From a virus, in IMG/VR virus record IMGVR_UViG_3300027969_000235, positions 1 through 35,879 of that record: a stretch of 35,879 nucleotides of DNA. One strand, given 5' to 3'. The translations under genes were made by a program, and so were the position numbers. Below the pieces are notes generated by a model. It did not search any database, was not told the DNA's origin, and was given only the letters and a program-made list of their open reading frames with translations. Below, in pieces: positions 14,930-22,144 of the stretch (position 1 is the stretch's first letter; each line of letters opens with the position of its first letter).

Positions 14930-16786
14930 CTACTTACCGTAGCGGGACATCTGCTTAACTTCTGCCTTCAGGGGCAGTCCGACCGCCCAAGGCGGTGACG
15001 TACACATGACATTCTTTAATACGTCAGCGTCACCGTCCTCTAGGACGATTTCATCGTGTACGTGGAGCACTACGTTATCTAACTGGCGTAGCGCGTGGCG
15101 CAGGACATCGTTGGCGACTGCCTGGGTGATGTTCTCGCAAGCCAGACCTTTCCATAGACGCGCGCGGGGCCATTCTTTAGCGTCAGCGGCGGGCTTCCAA
15201 GCGGCTTTACAGTATGAAATGCCATCGTCTTCCAGTTTTGCATACGGGTAACACAGAACGCGGCCCGAAGGAAGAATGTACCAGAGATGCTGGCGATCGA
15301 ACAGGTAAGTAACCCGACCCGCGCTAAACTCCGCGTTGGGCGTATGCATAGCTGATGTGTATGCGCGCTCCAACTCAGACCAGAACCGCACGGCCCACTG
15401 ATTGCTGCGCCGCCACGCGTCAACCATGCGCTTAGCATCGGCCTCTGGCATATGAATGCCATAAGCGCGCCCCATAGCGGCGAACGCGCCTACGCCTCCG
15501 GCGTACCCGCACGACAACTCCTGAACCTTCCCGATCTGGCGCTGATCGTCGGTGACTTGATCGACCGTACACCCGAAGGTAGCAGCGGCGTTGATCTTGT
15601 AGATGTCCTGGCTGAATTGCTTTAGCTTCTCGTCGCCCATGCCCGACATCCACGGGTTAACGCGCGCCTCGATAGCCGACCAGTCGGCGACGGTAAAGTT
15701 GCCAATCAATGCGGGTCGGAGCATCCCCTTGAGCACATCCGTAACTCTTCGTCCGTGAACAGGGACAATTGCTCGCCCGCTGACGATATCGTCACGCACT
15801 CTAGCCGGATTTTTGGCGGTCTTGCGGGTGAAATTATGGACTTGTGCTCCGTAAGCAGAGGCTCGCCCCGTCGCAGATCCGCCAGCAAAAACAAATGCGC
15901 CTCGTACGCGGTCATCTTCAACATCGGCCAACTCCTGTAGACGTTTGAACTTCGCAATCGAGGACGCCCATAGATCATCGGCGCACTGCACAACCTCGCG
16001 CACGTCAGGATCTAGGTCATCACACGCCAATAGATTAGCGCGAACGGCCTTGTCGATGCTGTACTTCTCGCCGACCCACATCAGTTTCTTCTGCTCGTCC
16101 GTGACGCGCGCCAGTACCCACTCACGCATCTTGGACGACCGCACCGCCAGCCCGCCGGTGATGTCCGACACGATAGCTTGGATCTCCTCGACTTCCGCGT
16201 CAGCGTAGCGGATGGCGGCTTTGCACAGCGCGATATCCACCTTCACGCCGCGATCATTGATGCGCTCGTTAACGTGGTAGTCGAGCAGTTCATCGTCCGA
16301 TAGTTGACGCATGGCGAGGCTTACGGCGCGCATAGCGCGCACGTCTTGCTCGCAGTATTCAATGAGTTCTGGGATAAGTTTGTCGTTATACGGCGGCACA
16401 CAACACTGCCGCACAAGGTAATCACCGCGTCGGTCCTTCTTCATGTCAGCGCCAGCAAAGCGACCGACATCCTCAAGCGAACCCGGCGCGCAGTTGGCGC
16501 GGGCTTGTGTTGCGGTGCAGTAAAACTGCTCAAGATCGAAGTTGATCTGAAGCACATACCAGAAGATCAGACGCTCAAACGCGGCGTTATGCGCGCGGAT
16601 CTGACCTTTGTGGTTTAACACATCAGACGGAAATGTTAAATCTGGGGTCCAAGTTTTAACATTTCCGTCGTCGAATGCGTAGGACATACAGATGACTTCC
16701 GTCTTTAAGTCCTGCGCGTAATTGTAGACACCCGCGACCCGAAGGTCGCAGGTGCTACGGGTCTCGAAGTCAACCCAAAGGATCAC
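14930..16786 (-). CDS. DNA polymerase, family A with 3'-5' exonuclease (618 aa)
   Basis: The replicative polymerase. Proofreading motifs are ExoI VDFET (Asp6, Glu8), ExoII AHNAAFERL (Asn67) and ExoIII YCEQDVRA (Asp148). Polymerase motif A is VADWSAIEAR (Asp368, Glu373). Motif B is RQIGKVQELSCGYAGG (Arg416, Lys420, Tyr428). Motif C is HVHDEIV (His577, Asp578, Glu579). There is no 5'-nuclease domain, as usual in phages. Translation starts with GTG at 16786, directly after the stop of the upstream gene, which implies coupling. The length is at the compact end for exonuclease-plus-polymerase phage enzymes. It is the central gene of the leftward replication operon. Confidence 0.95.
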   Translation of the reverse strand: MILWVDFETRSTCDLRVAGVYNYAQDLKTEVICMSYAFDDGNVKTWTPDLTFPSDVLNHKGQIRAHNAAFERLIFWYVLQINFDLEQFYCTATQARANCAPGSLEDVGRFAGADMKKDRRGDYLVRQCCVPPYNDKLIPELIEYCEQDVRAMRAVSLAMRQLSDDELLDYHVNERINDRGVKVDIALCKAAIRYADAEVEEIQAIVSDITGGLAVRSSKMREWVLARVTDEQKKLMWVGEKYSIDKAVRANLLACDDLDPDVREVVQCADDLWASSIAKFKRLQELADVEDDRVRGAFVFAGGSATGRASAYGAQVHNFTRKTAKNPARVRDDIVSGRAIVPVHGRRVTDVLKGMLRPALIGNFTVADWSAIEARVNPWMSGMGDEKLKQFSQDIYKINAAATFGCTVDQVTDDQRQIGKVQELSCGYAGGVGAFAAMGRAYGIHMPEADAKRMVDAWRRSNQWAVRFWSELERAYTSAMHTPNAEFSAGRVTYLFDRQHLWYILPSGRVLCYPYAKLEDDGISYCKAAWKPAADAKEWPRARLWKGLACENITQAVANDVLRHALRQLDNVVLHVHDEIVLEDGDADVLKNVMCTSPPWAVGLPLKAEVKQMSRYGK

Positions 16787-17410
16787 TTACCCTGCGCGGC
16801 GGCGACGCGTCGGCGCGGGGCTTTCTTCCTCTTCGACGGGGCCGTCCATCGACACAAACTCTACAATCTCGAACACGGGAGTGTAGATACGGCCATACGA
16901 CTTATGCTGGTAGTGCTCCTTTTTGAGCAACACAACCGGCACGGGCTTCGATTCGTCCTGGCTCACTTGATTAGCAAACGCAGACGCAATCGCCTCGAAA
17001 CCTTTCTTTCCACCCACCGAAGTAGCGGAATAGCGGGCTTCAAGACCCTTGTCTTCACCAGTCAAACACTTCAAGCTAAACCCAACCTGACGCTCCCAAC
17101 CACGCGTAGCGTTAGGAGGCGCGTCGTCCATTTCTGGCAACGGGTCGGTCAACGCAACCATCTTCTCGCCCAACACAACCCCATCACCCCATGCGATCAC
17201 GCCATGCACGAATGAGAAAGGGTTTATCGCCCACTTACTATCAGGCTCAACTTCAGTCTGATCAGCACCGTAGACCCAGTGGCCAGTCTTATCCATTTTC
17301 AGGATGACCGAGCCAGCGGAAGCGGCGGGAGCAGCAACAGTCTTGATGGCCGTTGCGATTGCTGCGAGTGCTGGCAAGCCAGCTTTGTTAAACGCGACTA
17401 GATTTGACAT
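16787..17410 (-). CDS. Probable single-stranded DNA-binding protein (207 aa)
   Basis: A soluble beta-rich protein. After a Lys/Ala leader come SVILKMDKTGHWVYGADQ, KWAINPFSFVHGVIAWGD, GWERQVGFSLKCLTGEDKG and VVLLKKEHYQHKSYGRIYTP. The tail is mixed acidic then Arg-rich (EEEESPAPTRRRRAG). It lies between the exonuclease and the polymerase, the usual position of phage ssDNA-binding proteins, and the aromatic-rich beta core fits an OB-like fold. The Arg-rich last residues differ from bacterial SSB acidic tips. The assignment rests on context and composition. Confidence 0.6.
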   Translation of the reverse strand: MSNLVAFNKAGLPALAAIATAIKTVAAPAASAGSVILKMDKTGHWVYGADQTEVEPDSKWAINPFSFVHGVIAWGDGVVLGEKMVALTDPLPEMDDAPPNATRGWERQVGFSLKCLTGEDKGLEARYSATSVGGKKGFEAIASAFANQVSQDESKPVPVVLLKKEHYQHKSYGRIYTPVFEIVEFVSMDGPVEEEESPAPTRRRRAG

Positions 17411-17414
17411 TACC

Positions 17415-18539
17415 TTACCTTAGTTTAAGAAGAGCAGTTTTCATTTGCTCGGGGAGGAACACAGTCGCTGACCGGGAGTCACCTTCCGGGGCGATTGTGG
17501 TTCCCGACGACACCGCAACCACGATGTCATCGGGGAGACTCAGTTTACGCGCTTTCAAAAGTTTTTCAACCTTTGCGGGCGACAGCATGACCGTTTCCAC
17601 CAGTTTACCCGGCGGGATGTCCATGTTGATCAGCGTGTTCAACGCCTTGTTTTCATCAATCCACTGGCGCGTAGCGCGCTTGTTGACCAACTTGTAACCC
17701 GGCACTGGCTCACCAGACTCTAGGATCTGGTGCGCTAGGTCACGCAGGTCAGTCACCCATCGCTCGATCAGATCGGCAGTCGCCAGATACTCGCCGATCT
17801 GCGCGGGGTTCAGTTCCTTTATCTGCACCTTCAGCGCCCGCTCTGCCGCGCCGGTCATCTGCGGGCAGATCGGCTTGGCAGGGCAGTAGCGGCAATGTTC
17901 ACCAATGTTCAACGGTGCGTAGGAGTGCTGCGAGGTTGTGACCGCCGCGACTAGATCACGCTCGAACTGTTTGACGCGCGCGACCGTGGTTGTCCACCGC
18001 TTGACCGCTGGCGGTTGGACGATGACGCACTCGATCTCTTGGACATCTTTAAACGCCCAATCCAGCCCTTTGGTTCGCATCGCAGCAGCGGCATAGAAGA
18101 GCAACTGCTCGTTGTCTTCCACGTCCACTTCACCGCGCCCGAATTTCCAATCGAGCACTACAGCGTGCCCGTTGATGCGCCCGATTAGGTCAGCAGACCC
18201 AAACACTCCGGGAAGCAAGGTGCCGAAGTTGACATGAGACTCGACCCGATACTCCATATCGGCGTCTGGGTCGATCTCATTTAAGGCCAACATCGCGGGG
18301 ACAATCTTCTCGTCGATCATCTCCTCGGTCATGACCTGATCGTTGTACTTCATGCCAAGCACACTACGCACTTCCAGCGACGGGTCTTCGAGAAGCGCGG
18401 CCATCGCGTTATGGCACAACGTGCCCATGTCGGCGTCTTTACCCCCCAAACGCGGGGGCATCTTCTGCACCAGCGCTACCGAGCCTGGGCAGTTGATGAC
18501 GCGCTTGGCGGTCGATCCCCCTACGATATTAGAGTGCAT
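17415..18539 (-). CDS. RecB/Cas4-like PD-(D/E)XK exonuclease (374 aa)
   Basis: A DUF2800-type phage exonuclease. The nuclease core is GSADLIG (Asp117), VVLDWKFG (Asp130, Lys132) and EDNEQLLFYA (Gln145, Tyr149). Cys17 near the N-terminus and C216-X2-C219-X5-C225 near 220 reproduce the split four-cysteine pattern that holds a 4Fe-4S cluster in Cas4, AddB and related nucleases. The C-terminal 140 residues are helical. Such enzymes process DNA ends for recombination or replication. It overlaps the upstream 52-codon gene by 11 bases and is followed after four bases by the ssDNA-binding candidate, which suggests they work together. Confidence 0.85.
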   Translation of the reverse strand: MHSNIVGGSTAKRVINCPGSVALVQKMPPRLGGKDADMGTLCHNAMAALLEDPSLEVRSVLGMKYNDQVMTEEMIDEKIVPAMLALNEIDPDADMEYRVESHVNFGTLLPGVFGSADLIGRINGHAVVLDWKFGRGEVDVEDNEQLLFYAAAAMRTKGLDWAFKDVQEIECVIVQPPAVKRWTTTVARVKQFERDLVAAVTTSQHSYAPLNIGEHCRYCPAKPICPQMTGAAERALKVQIKELNPAQIGEYLATADLIERWVTDLRDLAHQILESGEPVPGYKLVNKRATRQWIDENKALNTLINMDIPPGKLVETVMLSPAKVEKLLKARKLSLPDDIVVAVSSGTTIAPEGDSRSATVFLPEQMKTALLKLR

Positions 18540-18687
18540 CTTTTTCGCGCTCCTCTAGCATTTCGTCGGCTTGTTTATACGCGACTTCGGCGATGTCTGT
18601 GCAACTCCAATCTTCAATATTAGCGGCTAACAGACCTTGCATCGCAAGCGCGGCAAAGTAGTCGCGCAGACTCAAGTTAGATGGCAT
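18529..18687 (-). CDS. Small conserved phage protein (52 aa)
   Basis: The product begins MPSNLSLRDYFAALAMQGLL and ends with a charged helix (YKQADEMLEEREKDAL). The LRDYFAALAMQG motif is common in small phage and prophage proteins located next to recombination or replication genes; their role is unknown. The gene overlaps both neighbours by 11 bases, so it is clearly part of the operon. Confidence 0.8.
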   Translation of the reverse strand: MPSNLSLRDYFAALAMQGLLAANIEDWSCTDIAEVAYKQADEMLEEREKDAL

Positions 18688-18964
18688 AGCTTTTCCTTGC
18701 GATAAAGTTGCGTAGGCTGTCCTGCGACATCATTGTAGGGTTGTTGCGCCCCAAGAGCGCTTTAACCCACCCCCGCGCCCAGAGCGCCGAGATGCTTACC
18801 TTTGCACCACGGTCAAGCAATTCTTCGGTCGTGAAGGTTTGCCCGCCAACGGCAACCCAGTGGTTTTTCTTGACGTAGTGCGGGACGAACATGAAGTTGC
18901 CGATGTAGAACACTGGCTGGATCTCGCAGGATTCGTAGTCGCGGTCTTTGGTGTAGGAGTTCAT
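18677..18964 (-). CDS. Hypothetical protein (95 aa)
   Basis: A basic mixed alpha/beta protein. MNSYTKDRDYESCEIQPVFY leads into IGNFMFVPHYVKKNHWVAVG and then TTEELLDRGAKVSISAL; the C-terminus is ARGWVKALLGRNN plus a helix. The centre, with two aromatic strands and a turn, could be a small SH3-like barrel. I do not recognise the family. It shares an ATGA overlap with the first gene of this operon and overlaps the next gene by 11 bases, so expression with the replication genes is expected. Confidence 0.75.
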   Translation of the reverse strand: MNSYTKDRDYESCEIQPVFYIGNFMFVPHYVKKNHWVAVGGQTFTTEELLDRGAKVSISALWARGWVKALLGRNNPTMMSQDSLRNFIARKSYAI

Positions 18965-19119
18965 TCTGGCTTCTCCTCGCGGAAGATGTCAGCGCCCTGG
19001 AAGTAGCTGTACGAACTGCACTTGAGTTCGCAGGCGTTGAAGTTGCCGTTGGGCATGAGGCTGTTCAGGTATTCAACGAGGATGCGTTGAACTTCGGCGC
19101 TGTCTAGGGTGACTTTCAT
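18961..19119 (-). CDS. First gene of the leftward replication operon (52 aa)
   Basis: ATG at 19119 follows an AAGGA ribosome site (complement of 19127-19131) and a good promoter. The product is MKVTLDSAEVQRILVEYLNS, then LMPNGNFNACELKCSSYSYF and a charged end. The opening helix followed by a beta hairpin resembles small phage proteins of unknown role encoded at the head of replication operons. It has two Cys four residues apart but no obvious metal site. Confidence 0.75.
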   Translation of the reverse strand: MKVTLDSAEVQRILVEYLNSLMPNGNFNACELKCSSYSYFQGADIFREEKPE

Positions 19120-19148
19120 TGAAGTGTCCTTGAGTGGTTGGAGTCGTC

Positions 19149-19177
19149 ACTCTACCCACACAGAAACCACTTGTCAA
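19149..19177 (-). promoter_or_regulatory. Sigma-70 promoter of the leftward replication operon
   Basis: On the minus strand, TTGACA (19177-19172) and TAGAGT (19154-19149) are 17 bases apart. Transcription should start near 19142 and leave a leader of about 23 bases before ATG 19119. Confidence 0.88.
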
Positions 19178-19199
19178 CAACTTTTTTGCAGTGTAGGAT
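19171..19199 (+). promoter_or_regulatory. Rightward promoter of the nuclease-helicase operon
   Basis: TTGTCA (19171-19176) and TAGGAT (19194-19199) are 17 bases apart. The -35 lies on the same bases as the leftward -35. The predicted start is at or next to the ATG at 19206, so the transcript may be leaderless. Alternatively the AGGA inside the -10 serves as ribosome site for a longer transcript. Confidence 0.6.
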
Positions 19200-19205
19200 G
19201 ACGGC

Positions 19206-19523
19206 ATGAAAGAAAGCGAGATCGAACGCCACTTCGTCTGGACCGTCGAGACGATGGGCGGCAAGACTTGGAAGTTCACTAGCCCCGGCATACGGGGCGT
19301 GGCCGACCGGATCGCCTGCCTGCCAGACGGGTCGACGTGGTTTGTAGAACTCAAAACCAAAGGGGGCAAACTAAGCAAACTACAAAAACACTTCGGCGCA
19401 ACCATGCGCCAACTCAACCAAAACTACACAGTAATCTGGAACCTAGAAGGAATAGCACAATGGTCCTTAGACCTTACCAAGAAGTCGCTGCCGACTTTCT
19501 CTACGAACGCGACCGCGCGATGA
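19206..19523 (+). CDS. VRR-NUC domain nuclease (105 aa)
   Basis: A minimal PD-(D/E)XK nuclease of the VRR-NUC family, which cleaves branched DNA such as Holliday junctions. MKESEIERHFVWTVETMGGK gives the N-terminal acidic residues, GVADRIA carries Asp34, FVELKTKGG carries Glu48 and Lys50, and Gln60 follows in KLSKLQ. The last 20 residues are encoded in the 64-base overlap with the helicase gene and look less conserved. It is first in the rightward operon and precedes a SNF2-type helicase, a pairing seen in many phages and suggestive of joint action on replication or recombination intermediates. Confidence 0.88.
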   Translation: MKESEIERHFVWTVETMGGKTWKFTSPGIRGVADRIACLPDGSTWFVELKTKGGKLSKLQKHFGATMRQLNQNYTVIWNLEGIAQWSLDLTKKSLPTFSTNATAR

Positions 19524-20776
19524 TCCTCGCGCCCGTCGGCGCTGGCAAGACGGCAATCACGTTAACCGCGCTATCGGGCTTACTGAAGATCAAACGCAAC
19601 GCCTTGGTCGTTGCACCCAAACGCGTCGCTACTAGCGTCTGGCCGGTCGAAGCCGCGAAGTGGGCACCTGACCTGACCGTCGCTGTTGCCGTGGGTACAC
19701 CTAAGCAACGCCAGAAAGCGTTCGACTCCGGCGCGCAGGTGATCGTGACCAACTACGACAACATTCCGCCACACGGGAACTTCGACTGCATCATCTTCGA
19801 CGAACTGACGCGCCTCAAAAACCCAGGCGGCGCGCGGTTTAAGGCGCTGGATAGTTTGATTAAGAACGTCCCGATCCGTTGGGGCCTGACCGGATCATTC
19901 ACCAGCAACGGGCTAGAGGATGTCTTCGGTCAGTGCAAGATCATCGACCAGACGCTGCTAGGGCGCTCCAAGGGCGCGTTTATGCAACAGTATTTCATCC
20001 TGCTTAACCCAGAGTTTGGCCAGTGGGTCCCCCGCGCCGGTAGTTTGAAGCAGGTCATGGAGAAGATCCAACCGGCAACCTATGTGCTAGACCCAGGCGA
20101 GTACAAGGATAAGCTGCCGCCCGTTCATACGGTCCACGTCAACTGCCAGATGCAGATGGATCACTACGACAAACTTAAAAAAGACTTCATGTTGGAGTAC
20201 GACAGTGCCAACATCATCGCCATGAACGCTGGCGTGGTGACGGGCAAGCTGCAACAGATGGCATCTGGGTTTGTGTACGACACATCACATACGCCCGACC
20301 GTGTTGTGCCGGGTAAGTTCATTACCAAACAAACGCCGATCTGGTTTTCCAAACACAAGTTTGACGCGCTGGACGATCTTCTGACCGAGAACCAACACGC
20401 CAACACCATCTTGGTCTACCAGTATCAAGAAGAGTTGATGGAACTGCATCGGCGCTACTCCAACTTGGTTACGCTTGACGATGACCGCGCGATTGAGCGC
20501 TGGAACGCTGGCGAGATTGAACTGCTGGCGGTCCACCCTAAGTCTGCCGGTCACGGGTTGAACCTTCAGCATGGCGGCTGCAAGATGGTCTTTGTATCGC
20601 TGCCGTGGTCGCTGGAGTTGTTTGAGCAGACAGTCGGGCGGCTACACCGTAGCGGCCAACGCCACGACGTCTGGGTCTACATTATGTCAACTGAGAAGAC
20701 AATTGACGAAAAAATTTGGAGCGCGCTTCAGGACAAACGCGCGGTATCGGAAATTGCTATGGAGGCGCTGAAGTGA
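19460..20776 (+). CDS. SNF2-family DEAD/DEAH-type helicase (438 aa)
   Basis: A superfamily 2 DNA translocase. MVLRPYQEVAADFL is the Q-like start, Walker A is APVGAGKT (24-31), motif Ia VVAPKRV, motif II FDELTRLKN (Asp114, Glu115), motif III GLTGSF, and the second domain ends with motif VI QTVGRLHRSGQ. In motif II, Leu-Thr follows DE instead of Ala-His. I start at ATG 19460, behind AGAAGGAA, because the upstream extension is translated from inside the nuclease gene in another frame and matches nothing. The phage enzyme is a core lacking accessory domains. Likely roles are replication fork restart or recombination together with the VRR-NUC nuclease. Confidence 0.9.
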   Translation: MVLRPYQEVAADFLYERDRAMILAPVGAGKTAITLTALSGLLKIKRNALVVAPKRVATSVWPVEAAKWAPDLTVAVAVGTPKQRQKAFDSGAQVIVTNYDNIPPHGNFDCIIFDELTRLKNPGGARFKALDSLIKNVPIRWGLTGSFTSNGLEDVFGQCKIIDQTLLGRSKGAFMQQYFILLNPEFGQWVPRAGSLKQVMEKIQPATYVLDPGEYKDKLPPVHTVHVNCQMQMDHYDKLKKDFMLEYDSANIIAMNAGVVTGKLQQMASGFVYDTSHTPDRVVPGKFITKQTPIWFSKHKFDALDDLLTENQHANTILVYQYQEELMELHRRYSNLVTLDDDRAIERWNAGEIELLAVHPKSAGHGLNLQHGGCKMVFVSLPWSLELFEQTVGRLHRSGQRHDVWVYIMSTEKTIDEKIWSALQDKRAVSEIAMEALK

Positions 20777-21042
20777 ACAAACCAATATCTCGCGCTGAGA
20801 TGAAGGATTGGGTCAACGACACTTGGCAGAAATGCCTAGATGAAGCATGGAATGAAAAAATGAAATGCTGTGATGGCCAATGCAACCAAGGCCGCGACTG
20901 CCCCAACAAGAACATCAACTGTCAGCAGTGCCGCATCCGACAGGCTACGCACAAGGTTGCCATCCTTAAAGGCGTCGGGTTTCGTTGGAAGTGCCAGACG
21001 TGTTTCGACAAATCCAGACCAAGCGGGTTCAAGAATGACTAA
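20773..21042 (+). CDS. Small Cys-rich, probably zinc-binding protein (89 aa)
   Basis: GTG at 20773 overlaps the helicase TGA stop and follows GGAGG at 20761-20765. Eight or more cysteines cluster in two parts: KCCDGQCNQGRDCPNKNINC with QQC directly after, and a CQTC near residue 77. This suggests one or two zinc sites. The charged N-terminal helix (MKDWVNDTWQKCLDEAW) may mediate contacts. It is translationally coupled to the helicase and could be its partner, which is inference. No family name is assigned. Confidence 0.78.
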   Translation: MNKPISRAEMKDWVNDTWQKCLDEAWNEKMKCCDGQCNQGRDCPNKNINCQQCRIRQATHKVAILKGVGFRWKCQTCFDKSRPSGFKND

Positions 21043-21172
21043 GTACGGCATCCTTGACGATGAGGGGCGCGTCGTGCGCTGGGTGTGGGATAAGCCACCG
21101 TACCCGCACATCGTGCAGAAAATTAAGAAACCAAAGCTAGATCTATCCAACGTACCGGAGGCATTATTTTGA
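21035..21172 (+). CDS. Hypothetical protein (45 aa)
   Basis: ATG at 21035 overlaps the previous gene by 8 bases. The product starts MTKYGILDDEGRVVRWVWDK, continues PPYPHIVQKIKKPKLDLSNV and ends PEALF. Short phage proteins with the YGI.DDEG.VVRW.W..P motif are common and form a beta hairpin plus basic tail; function is unknown. Confidence 0.75.
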   Translation: MTKYGILDDEGRVVRWVWDKPPYPHIVQKIKKPKLDLSNVPEALF

Positions 21173-21339
21173 TTATCAACGGCAAGATCGTCCCAGACTG
21201 GGACAAAAGCAAAATCTCAACCGCTTACCAGAAACCAAACCAGTTCAAGATCATCACCTGGGACATGGGCCGGGTGCAAGGTTGGCTGTTGGGGCAGACG
21301 CCGTTGGCGAGAAATTTTATTGAGAAGGTGATCAGATGA
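21169..21339 (+). CDS. Hypothetical protein with TTG start (56 aa)
   Basis: TTG at 21169 overlaps the preceding TGA stop and is preceded by GGAGG at 21157-21161, seven bases away, which supports this start. The product is MIINGKIVPDWDKSKISTAY then QKPNQFKIITWDMGRVQGWL, and ends FIEKVIR. It is basic and aromatic with no recognisable domain. The end overlaps the next gene by 4 bases (ATGA). Confidence 0.7.
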   Translation: MIINGKIVPDWDKSKISTAYQKPNQFKIITWDMGRVQGWLLGQTPLARNFIEKVIR

Positions 21340-21623
21340 AAGAGATTGTTGATTTTCTACGCGAGAACGGCGAGTCCACCCTGCTGGATATGGACTTCCC
21401 AGGCGTAGACCGGCGCACGTTGTCCAGCAGGCTCATGCGCCTGTACGAAACCCGTGTGATAGACCGTCGGATGTCAATCACCGAACGGGGCGACTTCTGG
21501 GCGTACAGCGCGGTCGATGGCCCGGATCGCCCGTATCAGTATCGCAACGAACCCGATCCGGTTTACTACCTCAGAAATTTACCGCGTGATGAATTTCTAG
21601 AACTAGCGTTGGAAGAACTATGA
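21336..21623 (+). CDS. Winged-helix DNA-binding protein (95 aa)
   Basis: Residues 1-55 fit a winged helix: KEIVDFLRENGESTLLDMDF, GVDRRTLSSRLMRLYETRVI as recognition helix, then a beta wing (RRMSITERGDFWAYSA). The remaining 35 residues are acidic and Tyr-rich. Such small proteins may regulate phage or host promoters. It is the only clear DNA-binding regulator candidate in the window and could act on the divergent promoters at 19.2 kb or on the 19-base repeats, which is a hypothesis. Confidence 0.75.
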   Translation: MKEIVDFLRENGESTLLDMDFPGVDRRTLSSRLMRLYETRVIDRRMSITERGDFWAYSAVDGPDRPYQYRNEPDPVYYLRNLPRDEFLELALEEL

Positions 21624-21838
21624 AACTAGTACGAGCCAAACTAATCGCCGCGCGGGAAGAACTTATAATTCGCCAGCGCGAGTTAGCCGCAGCGCAGCGC
21701 AACTACAACCGGGTACTTGAAACCCTTAAAGACTTAGAGGTACGACTTGAATCACACTTGGCGGGGCTTGAACGCAGCCTTGAGGACTCTGGACGAACAG
21801 ACTGTGCTGGAGATGTTGAACCACGAACGAGCGACTGA
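21620..21838 (+). CDS. Coiled-coil hypothetical protein (72 aa)
   Basis: Starts at ATG 21620 in a 4-base overlap with the winged-helix gene. Residues 5-55 are one long charged helix with heptad-like spacing (KLIAAREELIIRQRELAAAQ, then LETLKDLEVRLESHLAGLER). The last 20 residues are unstructured and come from the 92-base overlap with the next gene. Probably a dimeric accessory protein; no family known to me. Confidence 0.7.
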   Translation: MKLVRAKLIAAREELIIRQRELAAAQRNYNRVLETLKDLEVRLESHLAGLERSLEDSGRTDCAGDVEPRTSD

Positions 21839-21938
21839 AGGGCGCGCCAGCATCCTTCGGCGCATCCACCAACGCTACAACACGCTGCGCGTATCGCGCG
21901 AGCGGATTGAACTACTTCAAGAGGCTAAACAACCATGA
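21747..21938 (+). CDS. Small helical phage protein with TTG start (63 aa)
   Basis: TTG at 21747 lies six bases after GAGG (21737-21740). The helical product contains LNAALRTLDEQTVLEMLNHE, ASILRRIHQRYNTLRVSRER and IELLQEAKQP. The LHQRYNTLR.SRER.ELL style is frequent in small proteins of phage early operons. It overlaps the upstream gene by 92 bases. A shorter start at ATG 21813 would keep only half of the first helix, so I prefer TTG. Function is unknown. Confidence 0.7.
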   Translation: MNHTWRGLNAALRTLDEQTVLEMLNHERATEGRASILRRIHQRYNTLRVSRERIELLQEAKQP

Positions 21939-22144
21939 CCAACTTCGCAACGTGGCGCTACGAGAACCTTGTCCAGTTCGCCAAAGAATCGACCGAACGT
22001 ATGAACTTGCTCAACGTCGAGATCGAGGCGCTAAACGAGGATCTCAAAACTGCGATAGAAGCGTACCGCTGCTTACTTCGCAGCGACTCCCTTGCTCTTC
22101 TCAAAGGATCGCATCCCGCCGAAACCGAGAAGGCCGGACAGTAG
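21935..22144 (+). CDS. Small helical phage protein (69 aa)
   Basis: ATG 21935 overlaps the preceding stop by 4 bases. The first 48 residues are a conserved-looking helical unit: MTNFATWRYENLVQFAKEST, then IEALNEDLKTAIEAYRCLL. The last 24 residues are translated from the strand opposite the holin gene's 3' end and look like a read-on tail. It closes the rightward operon, with no terminator visible. Confidence 0.75.
   Translation: MTNFATWRYENLVQFAKESTERMNLLNVEIEALNEDLKTAIEAYRCLLRSDSLALLKGSHPAETEKAGQ

Noticed and set aside
19337-19459. Longer N-terminus for the helicase (start at 19337)
   Set aside because: It is a different frame of the VRR-NUC gene; ATG 19460 has a good ribosome site and begins at the conserved RPYQ motif.
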